DNA from: CAZIKB01 sp964539665
GTDB taxonomy: Bacteria > Zhuqueibacterota > Zhuqueibacteria > Oceanimicrobiales > Oceanimicrobiaceae
Direction: 5' to 3'
Assembly (NCBI GenBank): GCA_964539665.1
Contig: CAZIKB010000094.1
Coordinates: 1-26,515, forward strand
Length of the DNA stretch: 26,515 nucleotides
Shown one piece after another: positions 1 through 7,881 of this stretch (position 1 is the first letter of the stretch; every line of letters starts with the position of its first letter). The notes below the pieces were generated by a model. It made no database searches. It saw only the letters and a program-made list of their open reading frames with translations, and was not told the origin of the DNA. Both the position numbers and the translations under genes were made by a program.

Positions 1-46
1 ATAATGTCAATATCACTGCTGTTCCGTTAATTTGAAGTGAGAAATG

Positions 47-910
47 TTAGTTACTTATATACCAAATAGCGGTCCCAATGGCTGGTAAGGTGAAGAATAT
101 TTTACTCAATATACCTACTTTATTTTCAGGATTTCCCGGGCGATTTGGAGCAAAGTTCAGGTATAAAAAGACAGCCACAAAAATCAGAATGGCGCCTAAA
201 ATTCGACCGGAGGAAGCGGCCTTAATCCAACCAAAAGAAGCTGCCAATCCCAATAAAGTGACGGCCCCGGCAAGAAACCAAATTTGGATTTCTTCACCGA
301 TATTCCACTTTAAAAAATAATTAAATCGAGTAAATCCTATCATACTAAATAAATTGGCTACTTTTTCCAGGAAGAAATTGATGTATTTTGGACCTAATGT
401 AATAAGAACGACTAAACCCATAAAACTCAAAGTTGTAAATCCCACGAGAAATCCATCAATTCTTGCAATTAATCCGGGCCTGTTTTCTTTAATGTTTAAA
501 GCACCCCAGTCGACTTTATTCCTTTTGTAGAAAAGAAAACTCGTTAATAATATGATGAAAACCAGGCCGAAGTTTGTGAAGGACACAAATTTTTGTAATA
601 TAGCTCCTTTCGAGCTTTCACGGGCTGTGGTTAAAAAAAACCGGCCATTACTGACAATAGGTGAAGAAGCGCCTTCCCCAGATATGTTTGCTTTCCATTT
701 TATATTAGCGCTATTTTGGCTCCAAACACCTGGAAGATTTTTGGCGTAAGAAATGCCTGTTCCTTCTGGCCCACGGAATTGCGGCCACTCATTTACTTTC
801 TCTTCACTTGATCCGGTTTTCAGTTTACCGTAAGAAACCTGAAATCCAGGCAAAAGTACAATCAGTACCAACAATACTATTATCAAATTAAAGATAATTT
901 TACTTTCCAT
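47..910 (-). CDS. Truncated PQQ-propeller-like membrane protein
   Basis: A 287-residue protein with an N-terminal signal or anchor (about residues 4-27), then a segment typical of the first blade of PQQ-like outer propeller proteins: WPQFRGPEGTGIS (about 42-54), then WKANISGEGASSPIV and FFLTTA. Instead of more propeller blades it continues into about five hydrophobic membrane segments (about 108-128, 155-172, 210-230, 236-254 and 265-285) and stops at TAA (49-47). The same frame stays open for 15 codons beyond that stop to the window edge. I recall relatives in which membrane segments are inserted between the first blade and the rest of the propeller, so this may be the front part of a longer gene broken by a nonsense change; that is inference. 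The ATG at 910 follows a weak GGGAAAG. The family suggests an extracytoplasmic dehydrogenase-like or binding role, but substrate and activity are unknown. The fold assignment of the N-terminus is fairly secure; the function is not. Confidence 0.6.
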   Translation of the reverse strand: MESKIIFNLIIVLLVLIVLLPGFQVSYGKLKTGSSEEKVNEWPQFRGPEGTGISYAKNLPGVWSQNSANIKWKANISGEGASSPIVSNGRFFLTTARESSKGAILQKFVSFTNFGLVFIILLTSFLFYKRNKVDWGALNIKENRPGLIARIDGFLVGFTTLSFMGLVVLITLGPKYINFFLEKVANLFSMIGFTRFNYFLKWNIGEEIQIWFLAGAVTLLGLAASFGWIKAASSGRILGAILIFVAVFLYLNFAPNRPGNPENKVGILSKIFFTLPAIGTAIWYISN

Positions 911-1038
911 CGCTTTCCCATTTGGCTGTTAATTAATGATTTATAATAATGGGAGATTGAATATATTCTATATACAATATAAGTCGTCTGTTTGATGACT
1001 TTTCTTTACGATTCTGGAACCTTTCTTGCAATAACAGG

Positions 1039-1044
1039 TATAAC
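1039..1044 (+). promoter_or_regulatory. Possible -10 box of ssrA
   Basis: TATAAC lies 13 bases before the mature tmRNA 5' end at 1058. A start about 7 bases downstream would leave a short leader for RNase P to remove. No convincing -35 hexamer is visible (the spacing would place it at about 1015-1020, TGGAAC). This is weak support from sequence alone. Confidence 0.25.
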
Positions 1045-1057
1045 GTAGTTGTTATCT

Positions 1058-1416
1058 GGGGACGACATGGCTTCGACGGGGGTCGAGGAGCTAAGAATCG
1101 CATGCCGAGGTTTTTTCAGAACCGCGTTAAAAAACTGGAAACTATAATTAAACGCAGACAATTATGCGTATGCAATGGCTGCCTAAGTAATTAGAGTAGC
1201 CCGTTCGTTTAGACTTCGCCACAAAGTTTAAATTGGACGCCGAAATTGTGGCTATATCGTGAATCTTGCTTGAGGGTTGGCGACGAATTTTTTCGAGTTG
1301 GTCTTTAGAGGTTTTGTTTGTTGAACCTGTGAAGATGAGATTTAATCAATAAACTAAGCATGTAGAAGTTCTTAGGGACTGGCTTTCGGACGTGGGTTCG
1401 ATTCCCACCGTCTCCA
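1058..1416 (+). ncRNA. ssrA: tmRNA (transfer-messenger RNA)
   Basis: This RNA rescues ribosomes stalled on broken mRNAs and appends a degradation tag. The 5' end GGGGACGACATGGCTTCGAC and the 3' T-arm GTGGGTTCGATTCCCAC are diagnostic. GGGGACG (1058-1064) pairs with CGTCTCC (1409-1415) as the alanine-type acceptor stem, with A1416 as discriminator. The bases after it are CTA, so the terminal CCA is not encoded and must be added enzymatically. The tag reading frame begins with the GCA resume codon at 1154 and ends at TAA 1184-1186, giving ADNYAYAMAA, close to the tags of Chlorobi and deltaproteobacteria. The length of about 359 nt is normal for a one-piece tmRNA. No strong intrinsic terminator was seen between 1417 and the convergent gene ending at 1509. 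Confidence 0.97.
1154..1186 (+). other. tmRNA proteolysis tag reading frame
   Basis: The internal message of ssrA reads GCA GAC AAT TAT GCG TAT GCA ATG GCT GCC TAA, that is ADNYAYAMAA plus stop. The hydrophobic AA-ending C-terminus is what ClpXP-type proteases recognise. The upstream A-rich stretch before the resume codon is typical. A second in-frame stop is absent, but TAA is followed closely by TTAG in another frame. Confidence 0.9.
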
Positions 1417-1508
1417 CTACTAACTCTCCTTCCAATAGAAATATCCTGATAAGCGGCATTTGCCCGAAACCACCGGTTTTATTGGAAACCAGCAGCTTAA
1501 ATCACACA

Positions 1509-3074
1509 TTACAATAATTGGTCTATTATATATTCTGTCGATCTTATAGCCAGGGCTGCCATGGTCAGGGTAGGATTTATGGCGCCGGTCGTGCCTGGGA
1601 AGCTACTGCCTCCAATAACAAAAAGGTTAGAACTGCCGTGTATTTTTCCATATTGATCAACGACACCATCTCCAACATTAAATCCCATGCGGCATCCCCC
1701 CATATGATGAGCGCCAGAATCAAATTGATTCACGCCATCTAAGCGTACTTTTTCAGCGCTTGTCGCGGTTGCAAAACGGTCATACAGTTCACCTGCAAAC
1801 TTGTGGGTTGCATAGTCAAAGTCACAGGATTCATAGTGGATATGGGCAAAGTGATCGCCAAAACGGTCGCGCTTCTCGGATAGGGTTACGTACTTCCTGG
1901 CATCTGGCAGAGACTCAGAGTGTAAAATCATTCCGCGCGAGTAAAGTCTGGAACTTAATTCTTTTAGAATTTTTGATTGATCCCCCCATCTGGTTGCTAC
2001 TTTCCTGAATCCCGGCGTTGAAGCAAACTCAACTTTTATTCCACCGTGTATCCCGCGTGTCGGCGGATTAAGGAACTGATGGCTTTGTCCGGTCATCGGC
2101 CCAATTCTGCCTGGATATAGTTTTTCTTTGTACCTGAGAAGCCCTTTCCACAAATGATGAAACGTGACGTGCTGTCCCACATGGCCGCCCGCGTTTCCCA
2201 ATCCATCCGGGTGGCTGCTATTCGTAGAAAGAAGAAGCAGACGTACGGATTCAATTGCGCTTGCAGCAATGATTATTATTTTTGCAGAATATTCTTTTTC
2301 TGTCCTGCTGTCATTTGACTGGCAGACAAGCGCTTTTGCTTTACCTGATTTATCAAGGACGATTCTTCGTACCGAAACATTCGTGTGCAGTTTGCAAAGA
2401 CCGGTAGCAAGCGCCCGTTCTAAATGGTGGTTGGGAGAATAGCGAGCGCCAATCGGACAGACGTCACAGGTACCGAAGTTTTCACAGGCATCCCGGCCAT
2501 CGTATTCGTGACGAGTAAAGGCCTGTGGAGATGTGTGTAAGATGATGTTATTTTTACGCAGTCTCTCAGCCAGCAGGACGTCGTCATAACTCAACTCAAA
2601 CTCTGGCAGTGGATAGGGCTGGGAGCGTCTGGGAGCAAATGGATTGTCGGCATCCGTTCCCGCTACGCCCATGAACTTTTCGGCCTTGCAATAGTACGGC
2701 TCGATCTCATCATAAGTAAAGGGCCAATCTTCACCATACCCATATAAGCTTTTGGTTTTGAAATCTTCAGGCGTCATTCGAATAGTGAGCCCGGTCCAAT
2801 TGGTGCCACTGCCTCCCACAACCATTGTTCTTTCTTTTTCAAAATCGTGCTGATAATCACCGGAGATAGTGTGATTTTTAATATCTTTTGGAAGTTGATA
2901 TTTGGGATTGTTATATAAATACAATATTCGTTCGGTAAACTGTTCAATATGGGGGTATGGGTATTCGGGACCTTTCTCAAAAATTTCTACTTTGTAGCCT
3001 TTATTAATCAAAAAGTGGGCAATAGTAGTACCTACGATTCCTGAGCCTATAATTGCGACGGTGTTCTCATTCAT
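1509..3074 (-). CDS. GMC-family FAD-dependent dehydrogenase, large subunit
   Basis: A 521-residue flavoprotein of the glucose-methanol-choline oxidoreductase family that probably oxidises a sugar, sugar acid or alcohol in the periplasm. The FAD-binding Rossmann motif GSGIVG occupies residues 10-15, with the ribose-binding acid in VEIFEKG. A second FAD-loop motif, GGSGTNWTG, is at 87-95. The catalytic region AHHMGGCRMG (about 455-464) and the asparagine in INPTLTMAALA (Asn500) supply the usual His/Asn pair. Cys197, Cys203 and Cys206 form C-x5-C-x2-C, followed by PIGA, as in large subunits of gluconate/fructose-type dehydrogenases, where this segment can hold an Fe-S cluster. It has no signal peptide. 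It follows the twin-arginine small-subunit gene by about 80 bases on the same strand, so co-export through Tat is likely. No cytochrome c subunit is nearby. The family is certain; the substrate is not predictable. Confidence 0.9.
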   Translation of the reverse strand: MNENTVAIIGSGIVGTTIAHFLINKGYKVEIFEKGPEYPYPHIEQFTERILYLYNNPKYQLPKDIKNHTISGDYQHDFEKERTMVVGGSGTNWTGLTIRMTPEDFKTKSLYGYGEDWPFTYDEIEPYYCKAEKFMGVAGTDADNPFAPRRSQPYPLPEFELSYDDVLLAERLRKNNIILHTSPQAFTRHEYDGRDACENFGTCDVCPIGARYSPNHHLERALATGLCKLHTNVSVRRIVLDKSGKAKALVCQSNDSRTEKEYSAKIIIIAASAIESVRLLLLSTNSSHPDGLGNAGGHVGQHVTFHHLWKGLLRYKEKLYPGRIGPMTGQSHQFLNPPTRGIHGGIKVEFASTPGFRKVATRWGDQSKILKELSSRLYSRGMILHSESLPDARKYVTLSEKRDRFGDHFAHIHYESCDFDYATHKFAGELYDRFATATSAEKVRLDGVNQFDSGAHHMGGCRMGFNVGDGVVDQYGKIHGSSNLFVIGGSSFPGTTGAINPTLTMAALAIRSTEYIIDQLL

Positions 3075-3157
3075 TTGAGTGTCTGAAACAGTAAAATCAT
3101 TATATTCTTATTTTAAACTTCATCACACCTGGATTATTAAATGTTTTGGTGCCACCA

Positions 3158-3742
3158 TCAAAATGGTTTTCTTCGATATTGCTCTAATCCTCTTGCTTCA
3201 CCCGGCCAGTGTTTATAGCCCATTAAAATCCACGCGTCGGTGTGACTAAATATTTTTAGTATTTCCTGAATTATATGGTCATGAAACAAAATATAATTTT
3301 CGCTATTAAATAACACTGTTTTTAAAGTATAAAATCGGCCTGACGGAAAAAATTCTCTTAAAATACTTTTACACATAGCGAGTTCGCAATTAGTAAAATC
3401 ACGATGAAATGATTGCCGGGCCATTTGGTCAAGCACAGCAGCGAATTTTTTATACAGGTTTTGGTATCCCGGCAAATTTTCCGCTCGCCATTCAAAGTAC
3501 GTTTCATAATGCCCCTTTTCAATTGACGCGCCTACCAGTGTTTCGGTGACCTTGAGTAAGCATTGCAATGTATTTGGTTTGAGATTGCCGGTTCCAACTT
3601 TTTCGAGGGCGGGATAGAGCAATTTATTTAGCCAATCCCTGAGCGAAGTTAAAAGCCAGGATTTCAACAACAGGATACTCAGGATGCTGGCGCTTAAGGG
3701 TAATAAAAAAAACCTTAGAAACTTTCGTCTTGTGAGAGGCAT
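3158..3742 (-). CDS. Gluconate 2-dehydrogenase subunit 3-like protein (Tat signal)
   Basis: A 194-residue protein beginning MPLTRRKFLRFFLLPLSASI, a clear twin-arginine signal (RRKFLR followed by a hydrophobic stretch). The body resembles the small (gamma, subunit 3) component of membrane-bound gluconate/fructose dehydrogenases, which chaperones and carries the folded flavin subunit across the membrane. This rests mainly on the Tat leader, the size and the directly downstream GMC gene (1509-3074). The ATG at 3742 is preferred; an in-frame TTG two codons upstream (3748) is possible. No clear Shine-Dalgarno sequence is present. Residue-level similarity to the family is plausible but weak by eye. 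Confidence 0.7.
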   Translation of the reverse strand: MPLTRRKFLRFFLLPLSASILSILLLKSWLLTSLRDWLNKLLYPALEKVGTGNLKPNTLQCLLKVTETLVGASIEKGHYETYFEWRAENLPGYQNLYKKFAAVLDQMARQSFHRDFTNCELAMCKSILREFFPSGRFYTLKTVLFNSENYILFHDHIIQEILKIFSHTDAWILMGYKHWPGEARGLEQYRRKPF

Positions 3743-4322
3743 ATTCAATTATTAAAATGAATAAATCGTCTTTATTTATATATATAGTATAGAGAAGATT
3801 TGGCGAATGTATCGGCAAAATGGAAAGTCATCTTTAAAAATTTTACAAAAACGCAATCTTGAACCGGTACGCATTCTCCGAGGTTATTCCCGGAAACGAG
3901 GTTCTTTTTATCTACTTATTGGCCCATTTATAATTTATTATTATAAATTTAATATTATCAATATCTAACGCCTTTGAAAGGTGTGATAATTTTAGACAAA
4001 TTTCAAAACATATTGAAATTTAGCATATTTTAGGTTGCATATATCATTATTTCTGCTATAATTAATATTGAGTAAGCTGCAACACGAGTTTCATATCACT
4101 AAACAAACCCCCTTGCTCGATAATAATGAAATAGATTATTAATGTAAAACTGGCTTTTCAAATAAATTTCAAAATAAAAAACATTCAGTTATTTGCTAGA
4201 ATAACATTAGTAATTTCCTTAAAATAATCACTCGCCTTTTAGATTCTAATCCAAACTGCACTTTTGGGGAATTTAATTTATTGCATAGAGGTTAGCTTAA
4301 TAAAAGGAAAGGAGAATTTGCG
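3743..4322. other. AT-rich divergent intergenic region without a gene
   Basis: About 580 bases between two divergent units, very rich in A and T. It must hold the promoters of the minus-strand dehydrogenase pair and of egtD. One perfect dyad is present: AAATTTCAA (3998-4006), 6-nt loop, TTGAAATTT (4013-4021), with no following T-run. A Shine-Dalgarno AAAGGAG ends at 4314, 8 bases before the GTG start at 4323. I recognise no RNA gene or riboswitch here. Confidence 0.5.
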
Positions 4323-5333
4323 GTGGAACTTGATACTTTAACAAATTTGACACATTCCCGATTGAAGGTAAAAATTTCACGAAGGGACAAATCCGTTGAG
4401 TCTCTCGCTGATGACGTCATGGTTGGATTGAGATCTGTTCCAAAAACCTTGTCACCCAAATATTTTTATGATAAAATCGGTTCTAAGATCTTTGAAGAAA
4501 TTTGTGAGCTGCCTGAGTATTATCCTACCCGCACGGAAACCGCCATTCTCCAGAAATATGCCAAAGATATTGCGCTGATGTTCGATGAAAAAGTAACCTT
4601 AATTGAACTCGGCAGCGGCAATTCAGTGAAAACCCGTCTCATTATGGAAGCTTTTTTTAAACAGTTTAAAAGATTGCACTACCTTCCTATTGATATTTCT
4701 AAAAGCATTCTGGTCGAAAGTTCTAAGTTGCTCATGAATGATTATCCAAATCTCAGGATAACCGCGTATATTTCTGATTATCACACTGCATTAGAAACTC
4801 TCAGCGGTCAGGAAATCGACGAAAAGCTAATTTTATTTTTAGGTTCAAATATCGGCAATTTTGAGCCAGAAGAAGCAGATTATTTTCTCAAACAAACCCG
4901 TGCAACCATGACCGGAAATGATAGCTTGCTTATGGGGATTGACCTGATGAAAGATAAAAGCATCCTCGAACCAGCCTACAATGATGCACAGGGTGTGACT
5001 GCAAAATTTAATTTAAATTTATTAGCGAGAATCAATCGCGAATTGGATGGTGACTTTGACGTTTCAAAATTTAGGCACAAAGGTTTACTTAATCAAAGGC
5101 TTGGAAGGATTGAACTGCATTTAGAAAGTACCGAATCCCAAATCGTTACTTTAAATAAATTGAATCACCACTTCCTTTTTGAAAAAGGCGAAACTATCCA
5201 CACGGAAAATTCCTATAAATTTACATTAGACCAGATTAAATCCCTGGTTATTCGCAATGGATTTGAACTGCAAAAATCCTGGTTTGATGACAAAAGATGG
5301 TTTAGCCTGAACTTGTTGCAACCCATCACCTGA
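4323..5333 (+). CDS. egtD: L-histidine N-alpha-methyltransferase (hercynine synthase)
   Basis: A 336-residue SAM-dependent methyltransferase that trimethylates the alpha-amine of histidine to hercynine, the first step of ergothioneine synthesis. The usual length is about 320. Family landmarks are clear: the LPEYYPTRTE block (63-72), the SAM motif ELGSGN (95-100), GSNIGN (Gly174 to Asn179) matching the substrate loop of mycobacterial EgtD, Tyr219 in the EPAY segment, and TENSYKF with Glu295 and Ser297 at the positions that grip the histidine imidazole. These residues argue for true EgtD activity. It starts at GTG (4323) behind GGAG at 4311-4314. No egtB, egtC or egtE homologue lies in the window, so hercynine may be the end product here or the sulfur-insertion genes may be elsewhere. 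A quaternary-amine ABC transporter follows after 289 bases on the same strand. Confidence in the family is high. Confidence 0.93.
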   Translation: MELDTLTNLTHSRLKVKISRRDKSVESLADDVMVGLRSVPKTLSPKYFYDKIGSKIFEEICELPEYYPTRTETAILQKYAKDIALMFDEKVTLIELGSGNSVKTRLIMEAFFKQFKRLHYLPIDISKSILVESSKLLMNDYPNLRITAYISDYHTALETLSGQEIDEKLILFLGSNIGNFEPEEADYFLKQTRATMTGNDSLLMGIDLMKDKSILEPAYNDAQGVTAKFNLNLLARINRELDGDFDVSKFRHKGLLNQRLGRIELHLESTESQIVTLNKLNHHFLFEKGETIHTENSYKFTLDQIKSLVIRNGFELQKSWFDDKRWFSLNLLQPIT

Positions 5334-5495
5334 TCTAAAAATATAAATCTTAACTTGCATTATTTCCAGCGTGGCATGCCGTAAATGCAGAATGAAGAAC
5401 AAGAAAATCTACTACTAATTTTGACAACTTTTTTCAGGACGCTACCATAATTGAAATCCTTTAATTTTTAATGTAACACGATTTCAATTAGTAAA

Positions 5496-5557
5496 ATAGA
5501 TAAACAGATTATTTTCTATATTTAAATCCCGTAAATCCTGTTCATCCTGTCAAATTC
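5496..5557 (+). repeat. Degenerate dispersed intergenic repeat
   Basis: The stretch ends in AAATCCTGTTCATCCTGTCA, with an internal ATCCTGT doublet, and begins with AGATAAACAGATTATTTTCT. Sequences of this style recur in intergenic DNA of many bacteria, which is recognition from memory. Only one copy is visible here. It lies between egtD and the transporter and codes for nothing recognisable. Confidence 0.4.
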
Positions 5558-5570
5558 GTTTTTTGCTGAC

Positions 5571-5602
5571 TTAACTGGATAACCACAGGATTATCCGGTT
5601 AA
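5571..5602 (+). promoter_or_regulatory. Long dyad immediately upstream of the transporter gene
   Basis: TTAACTGGATAA (5571-5582), loop CCACAGGA, then TTATCCGGTTAA (5591-5602). This is a 12-bp stem with a single G-T wobble, 20 bases before the ATG at 5623. No T-run follows, so it is not a classical terminator. It could be an operator or an mRNA structure controlling the ABC genes. Confidence 0.5.
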
Positions 5603-5622
5603 ACGATAACTCTGGATTTTGA

Positions 5623-6372
5623 ATGGATCCCATCGTTTTTGAAGATGTTCAAAAATCATATAATCAGAAAATTGCGTTAAAGCAGATCAGCTTATCCTTC
5701 ACACTCAATAAAACTACAGCTGTTATCGGTCCCAGCGGCAGTGGTAAATCTACTTTGCTTCAGCTTATAAATGGACTCCTGATGCCCGACCAGGGAAAAG
5801 TTTATATGTTCGGGGAAGACATCGATTACACAAAACTTCCAGAGCTTAGAAAGAAATTAGGCTATGCTGTCCAGGGAACCGGACTATTCCCGCATTTAAC
5901 CGTGCTTAAAAATATAACCTTGTTGGCTGTTTTGAACAAGTGGGATCAAGATCGAATTCAGAATCGAGCTAAAGAATTAATGGAGCTTGTCAATTTGCCA
6001 TTTTCATACGCCACAAGATATCCGTATGAATTAAGTGGGGGCGAGCAGCAACGGGTCGGTTTATGTCGAGCGATGATGCTGAACCCAAAGATATTTCTAC
6101 TGGATGAAGCTTTTGGCGCCCTGGACCCGATGACGCGCAGTGAAATTCATGTTGAATTTTTGACGCTGCAGAAGATGGAGGCTATAACCGTAGTTTTGGT
6201 AAGTCATGATTTAAGAGAGGCATTTAAGCTTGCTGAGCAAATCGTTATTTTAAATCATGGGAGTATTGAACAAACAGGAACCCGCAGTGAAATTTTAAAA
6301 AATCCAGCCACTAAATTTGTGGAAAAATTTGTACATTTACAATTGGAAGATAATGCATTCCAGACATTTTAA
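5623..6372 (+). CDS. Quaternary-amine-type ABC transporter ATPase
   Basis: A 249-residue ATP-binding subunit that powers the fused binding/permease protein encoded next. Walker A is GPSGSGKST (36-44), the Q-loop is in YAVQGTGLFPH (81-91), the signature is LSGGEQQRVG (137-146), Walker B runs into DE at Asp161-Glu162 (LLDEAFGALD), and the H-loop is His195. The GTGLFPH phrase and overall sequence resemble the OpuCA/ProV branch (glycine betaine, choline, carnitine and ergothioneine uptake). Unlike many OpuCA proteins it ends soon after the nucleotide-binding domain with no C-terminal CBS pair, so no CBS-based osmotic sensing is expected. EgtV-type ATPases are an alternative naming. The ATG at 5623 overlaps no upstream gene. 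The 3' end overlaps the permease start at 6353 by 20 bases, indicating translational coupling. Confidence 0.92.
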   Translation: MDPIVFEDVQKSYNQKIALKQISLSFTLNKTTAVIGPSGSGKSTLLQLINGLLMPDQGKVYMFGEDIDYTKLPELRKKLGYAVQGTGLFPHLTVLKNITLLAVLNKWDQDRIQNRAKELMELVNLPFSYATRYPYELSGGEQQRVGLCRAMMLNPKIFLLDEAFGALDPMTRSEIHVEFLTLQKMEAITVVLVSHDLREAFKLAEQIVILNHGSIEQTGTRSEILKNPATKFVEKFVHLQLEDNAFQTF

Positions 6373-7876
6373 AAAATCAGGTAGATACCATCGAATCACT
6401 TTTTTCTTTCTAATCATTCTACTTTTTCGAACAGGCGCTGGTTATTGTCAAACAGTGAAAGTTGGCTCAAAAAATTTTAATGAAAGCTATATTCTGGCTG
6501 AACTAATGTCACAGCTTTTAGAGGATCGCGGCTTTAGTGTTGAGCGTATCTTCGGATTAGGAGGCACGATAATTTGCTATCAAGGCTTAATTAATGGGGA
6601 GATAGATCTGTATCCAGAATATTCTGGCACGATTGAACAAGCCATTCTTAAACTCCAAAAAACCGCGGATTTTGAACGATTGCAGAATTTACTGGAAGAC
6701 AATCATGGACTGGAACTTTTAAACTCGTTCGGTTTTAATAACACTTATGCCCTGACTGTACGCGCCAATTTAGCACGGCAAATCAATATAGCAAGCATTT
6801 CAGATCTCAGAGAACATCCTGATTTGCGCTTCGGATTAAGCTATGAATTTCTGGAACGCGGTGATGGCTGGGGCGCGTTATCAAAAACATACGGTCTAAC
6901 AGTTTTACCAATTGGGATGGAACATTCGCTCTCTTATCAGGCTTTAGAGCAAAAAAAAATTGACGTCATGGATGTATATTCTACGGATGCTGAAATTCAA
7001 AAATATGATCTGGTTTTATTAGTGGATGATAAAAATTTCTTCCCGAAGTATCTCGCGGCCCCGCTAATTCGCAGTGATGTATCGCAAGAAGTTAAAGCAA
7101 TCCTGAATGAGCTTGCCGGCGCATTAAATGAGCAAGAGATGCAAGAGTTAAATGCCTCTGTTGTCTTTCATAATCAGAATTTTGCTGAAGCCGCATATAA
7201 TTTCCTGATAAAAAACAATCTGTTAATAAATGAAAACTCTACTGTCACAGACAAAAAGTGGATTACTCTGGCGCATCGAACTTTGACTCATTTGTACCTG
7301 ACGACCATCGCTCTTTTAGCTGCCATGTTCATCGCTATTCCTTTTGGTATCATTACATATCGCATTCCAAAAATTTCAAAACCGGTTATTTACTTTACCG
7401 GACTCCTGCAGACTATTCCCTCCCTGGCGCTTTTGGCATTTATGATTCCTTTTTTTGGGATTGGCTTCAAACCTGCGGTAATCGCACTCTTTCTTTATGC
7501 GCTCCTGCCAATTCTCAGGAACACTTTTTCAGCTTTACAGTCCATTGAGCCAATTTTGAAAAAAGTATCCACAGGCATGGGATTAACGGTTTGGCAGCGA
7601 CTGCGGCACATCGAGATTCCACTGGCGACACCAAATATGTTGGCGGGAATACGAACCGCGGCAGTGATTTTGGTCGGAACCGCAACTCTGGCGGCTTTTA
7701 TCGGAGCCGGGGGGCTTGGTGAGTACATATTTACAGGCGTGACTTTAAACGATCCCAAAATAATTATGTGGGGCGCTATTCCAGCGGCGCTTTTAGCCAT
7801 TCTGGTTGAATTACTTTTTGAGTGGCTGGAACGGCTGGTTATTCCTAAACATTTGCTGCAAAAGCAGGTTCGCTAA
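6353..7876 (+). CDS. Fused substrate-binding/permease protein, quaternary-amine ABC importer
   Basis: A 507-residue protein joining a periplasmic binding domain to a membrane permease. Residues 1-33 form a signal or anchor ending GAGYCQ. The binding domain (about 34-285) opens with VKVGSKNFNESYILAELM and contains DLYPEYSGT, ERGDGWGAL and DVYSTDAEI, all hallmarks of OpuCC/OsmF/EgtU-type binding domains for betaine-like ligands. The permease (about 300-500) carries several membrane spans, TIPSLALLAFMIP, the EAA-loop region MGLTVWQRLRHIEIPLA, and GAGGLGEYIFTG. The order here is binding domain first; in pneumococcal EgtU, as I recall it, the permease comes first. ATG 6353 (after GGAAGA) is chosen because it gives a proper signal peptide; an upstream in-frame ATG at 6317 lies inside the ATPase gene. 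Adjacency to egtD makes hercynine or ergothioneine an attractive ligand, but glycine betaine or choline is equally possible from sequence alone. Confidence 0.9.
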   Translation: MHSRHFKKSGRYHRITFFFLIILLFRTGAGYCQTVKVGSKNFNESYILAELMSQLLEDRGFSVERIFGLGGTIICYQGLINGEIDLYPEYSGTIEQAILKLQKTADFERLQNLLEDNHGLELLNSFGFNNTYALTVRANLARQINIASISDLREHPDLRFGLSYEFLERGDGWGALSKTYGLTVLPIGMEHSLSYQALEQKKIDVMDVYSTDAEIQKYDLVLLVDDKNFFPKYLAAPLIRSDVSQEVKAILNELAGALNEQEMQELNASVVFHNQNFAEAAYNFLIKNNLLINENSTVTDKKWITLAHRTLTHLYLTTIALLAAMFIAIPFGIITYRIPKISKPVIYFTGLLQTIPSLALLAFMIPFFGIGFKPAVIALFLYALLPILRNTFSALQSIEPILKKVSTGMGLTVWQRLRHIEIPLATPNMLAGIRTAAVILVGTATLAAFIGAGGLGEYIFTGVTLNDPKIIMWGAIPAALLAILVELLFEWLERLVIPKHLLQKQVR

Positions 7877-7881
7877 TCCAT

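Noticed and set aside
3998..4021. Perfect 9-bp dyad AAATTTCAA / TTGAAATTT upstream of egtD
   Set aside because: It is real but composed almost entirely of A and T and about 300 bases from the gene. It is listed within the intergenic entry but not raised as a finding.
5356..5389. Possible egtD terminator TGCATT...AATGCA enclosing GGCATGCC
   Set aside because: The stem is short with a mismatched interior and no T-run.
6317..6352. Upstream ATG for the fused permease
   Set aside because: It would put a non-signal extension in front of the signal peptide and lies deep in the ATPase gene; ATG 6353 fits better.
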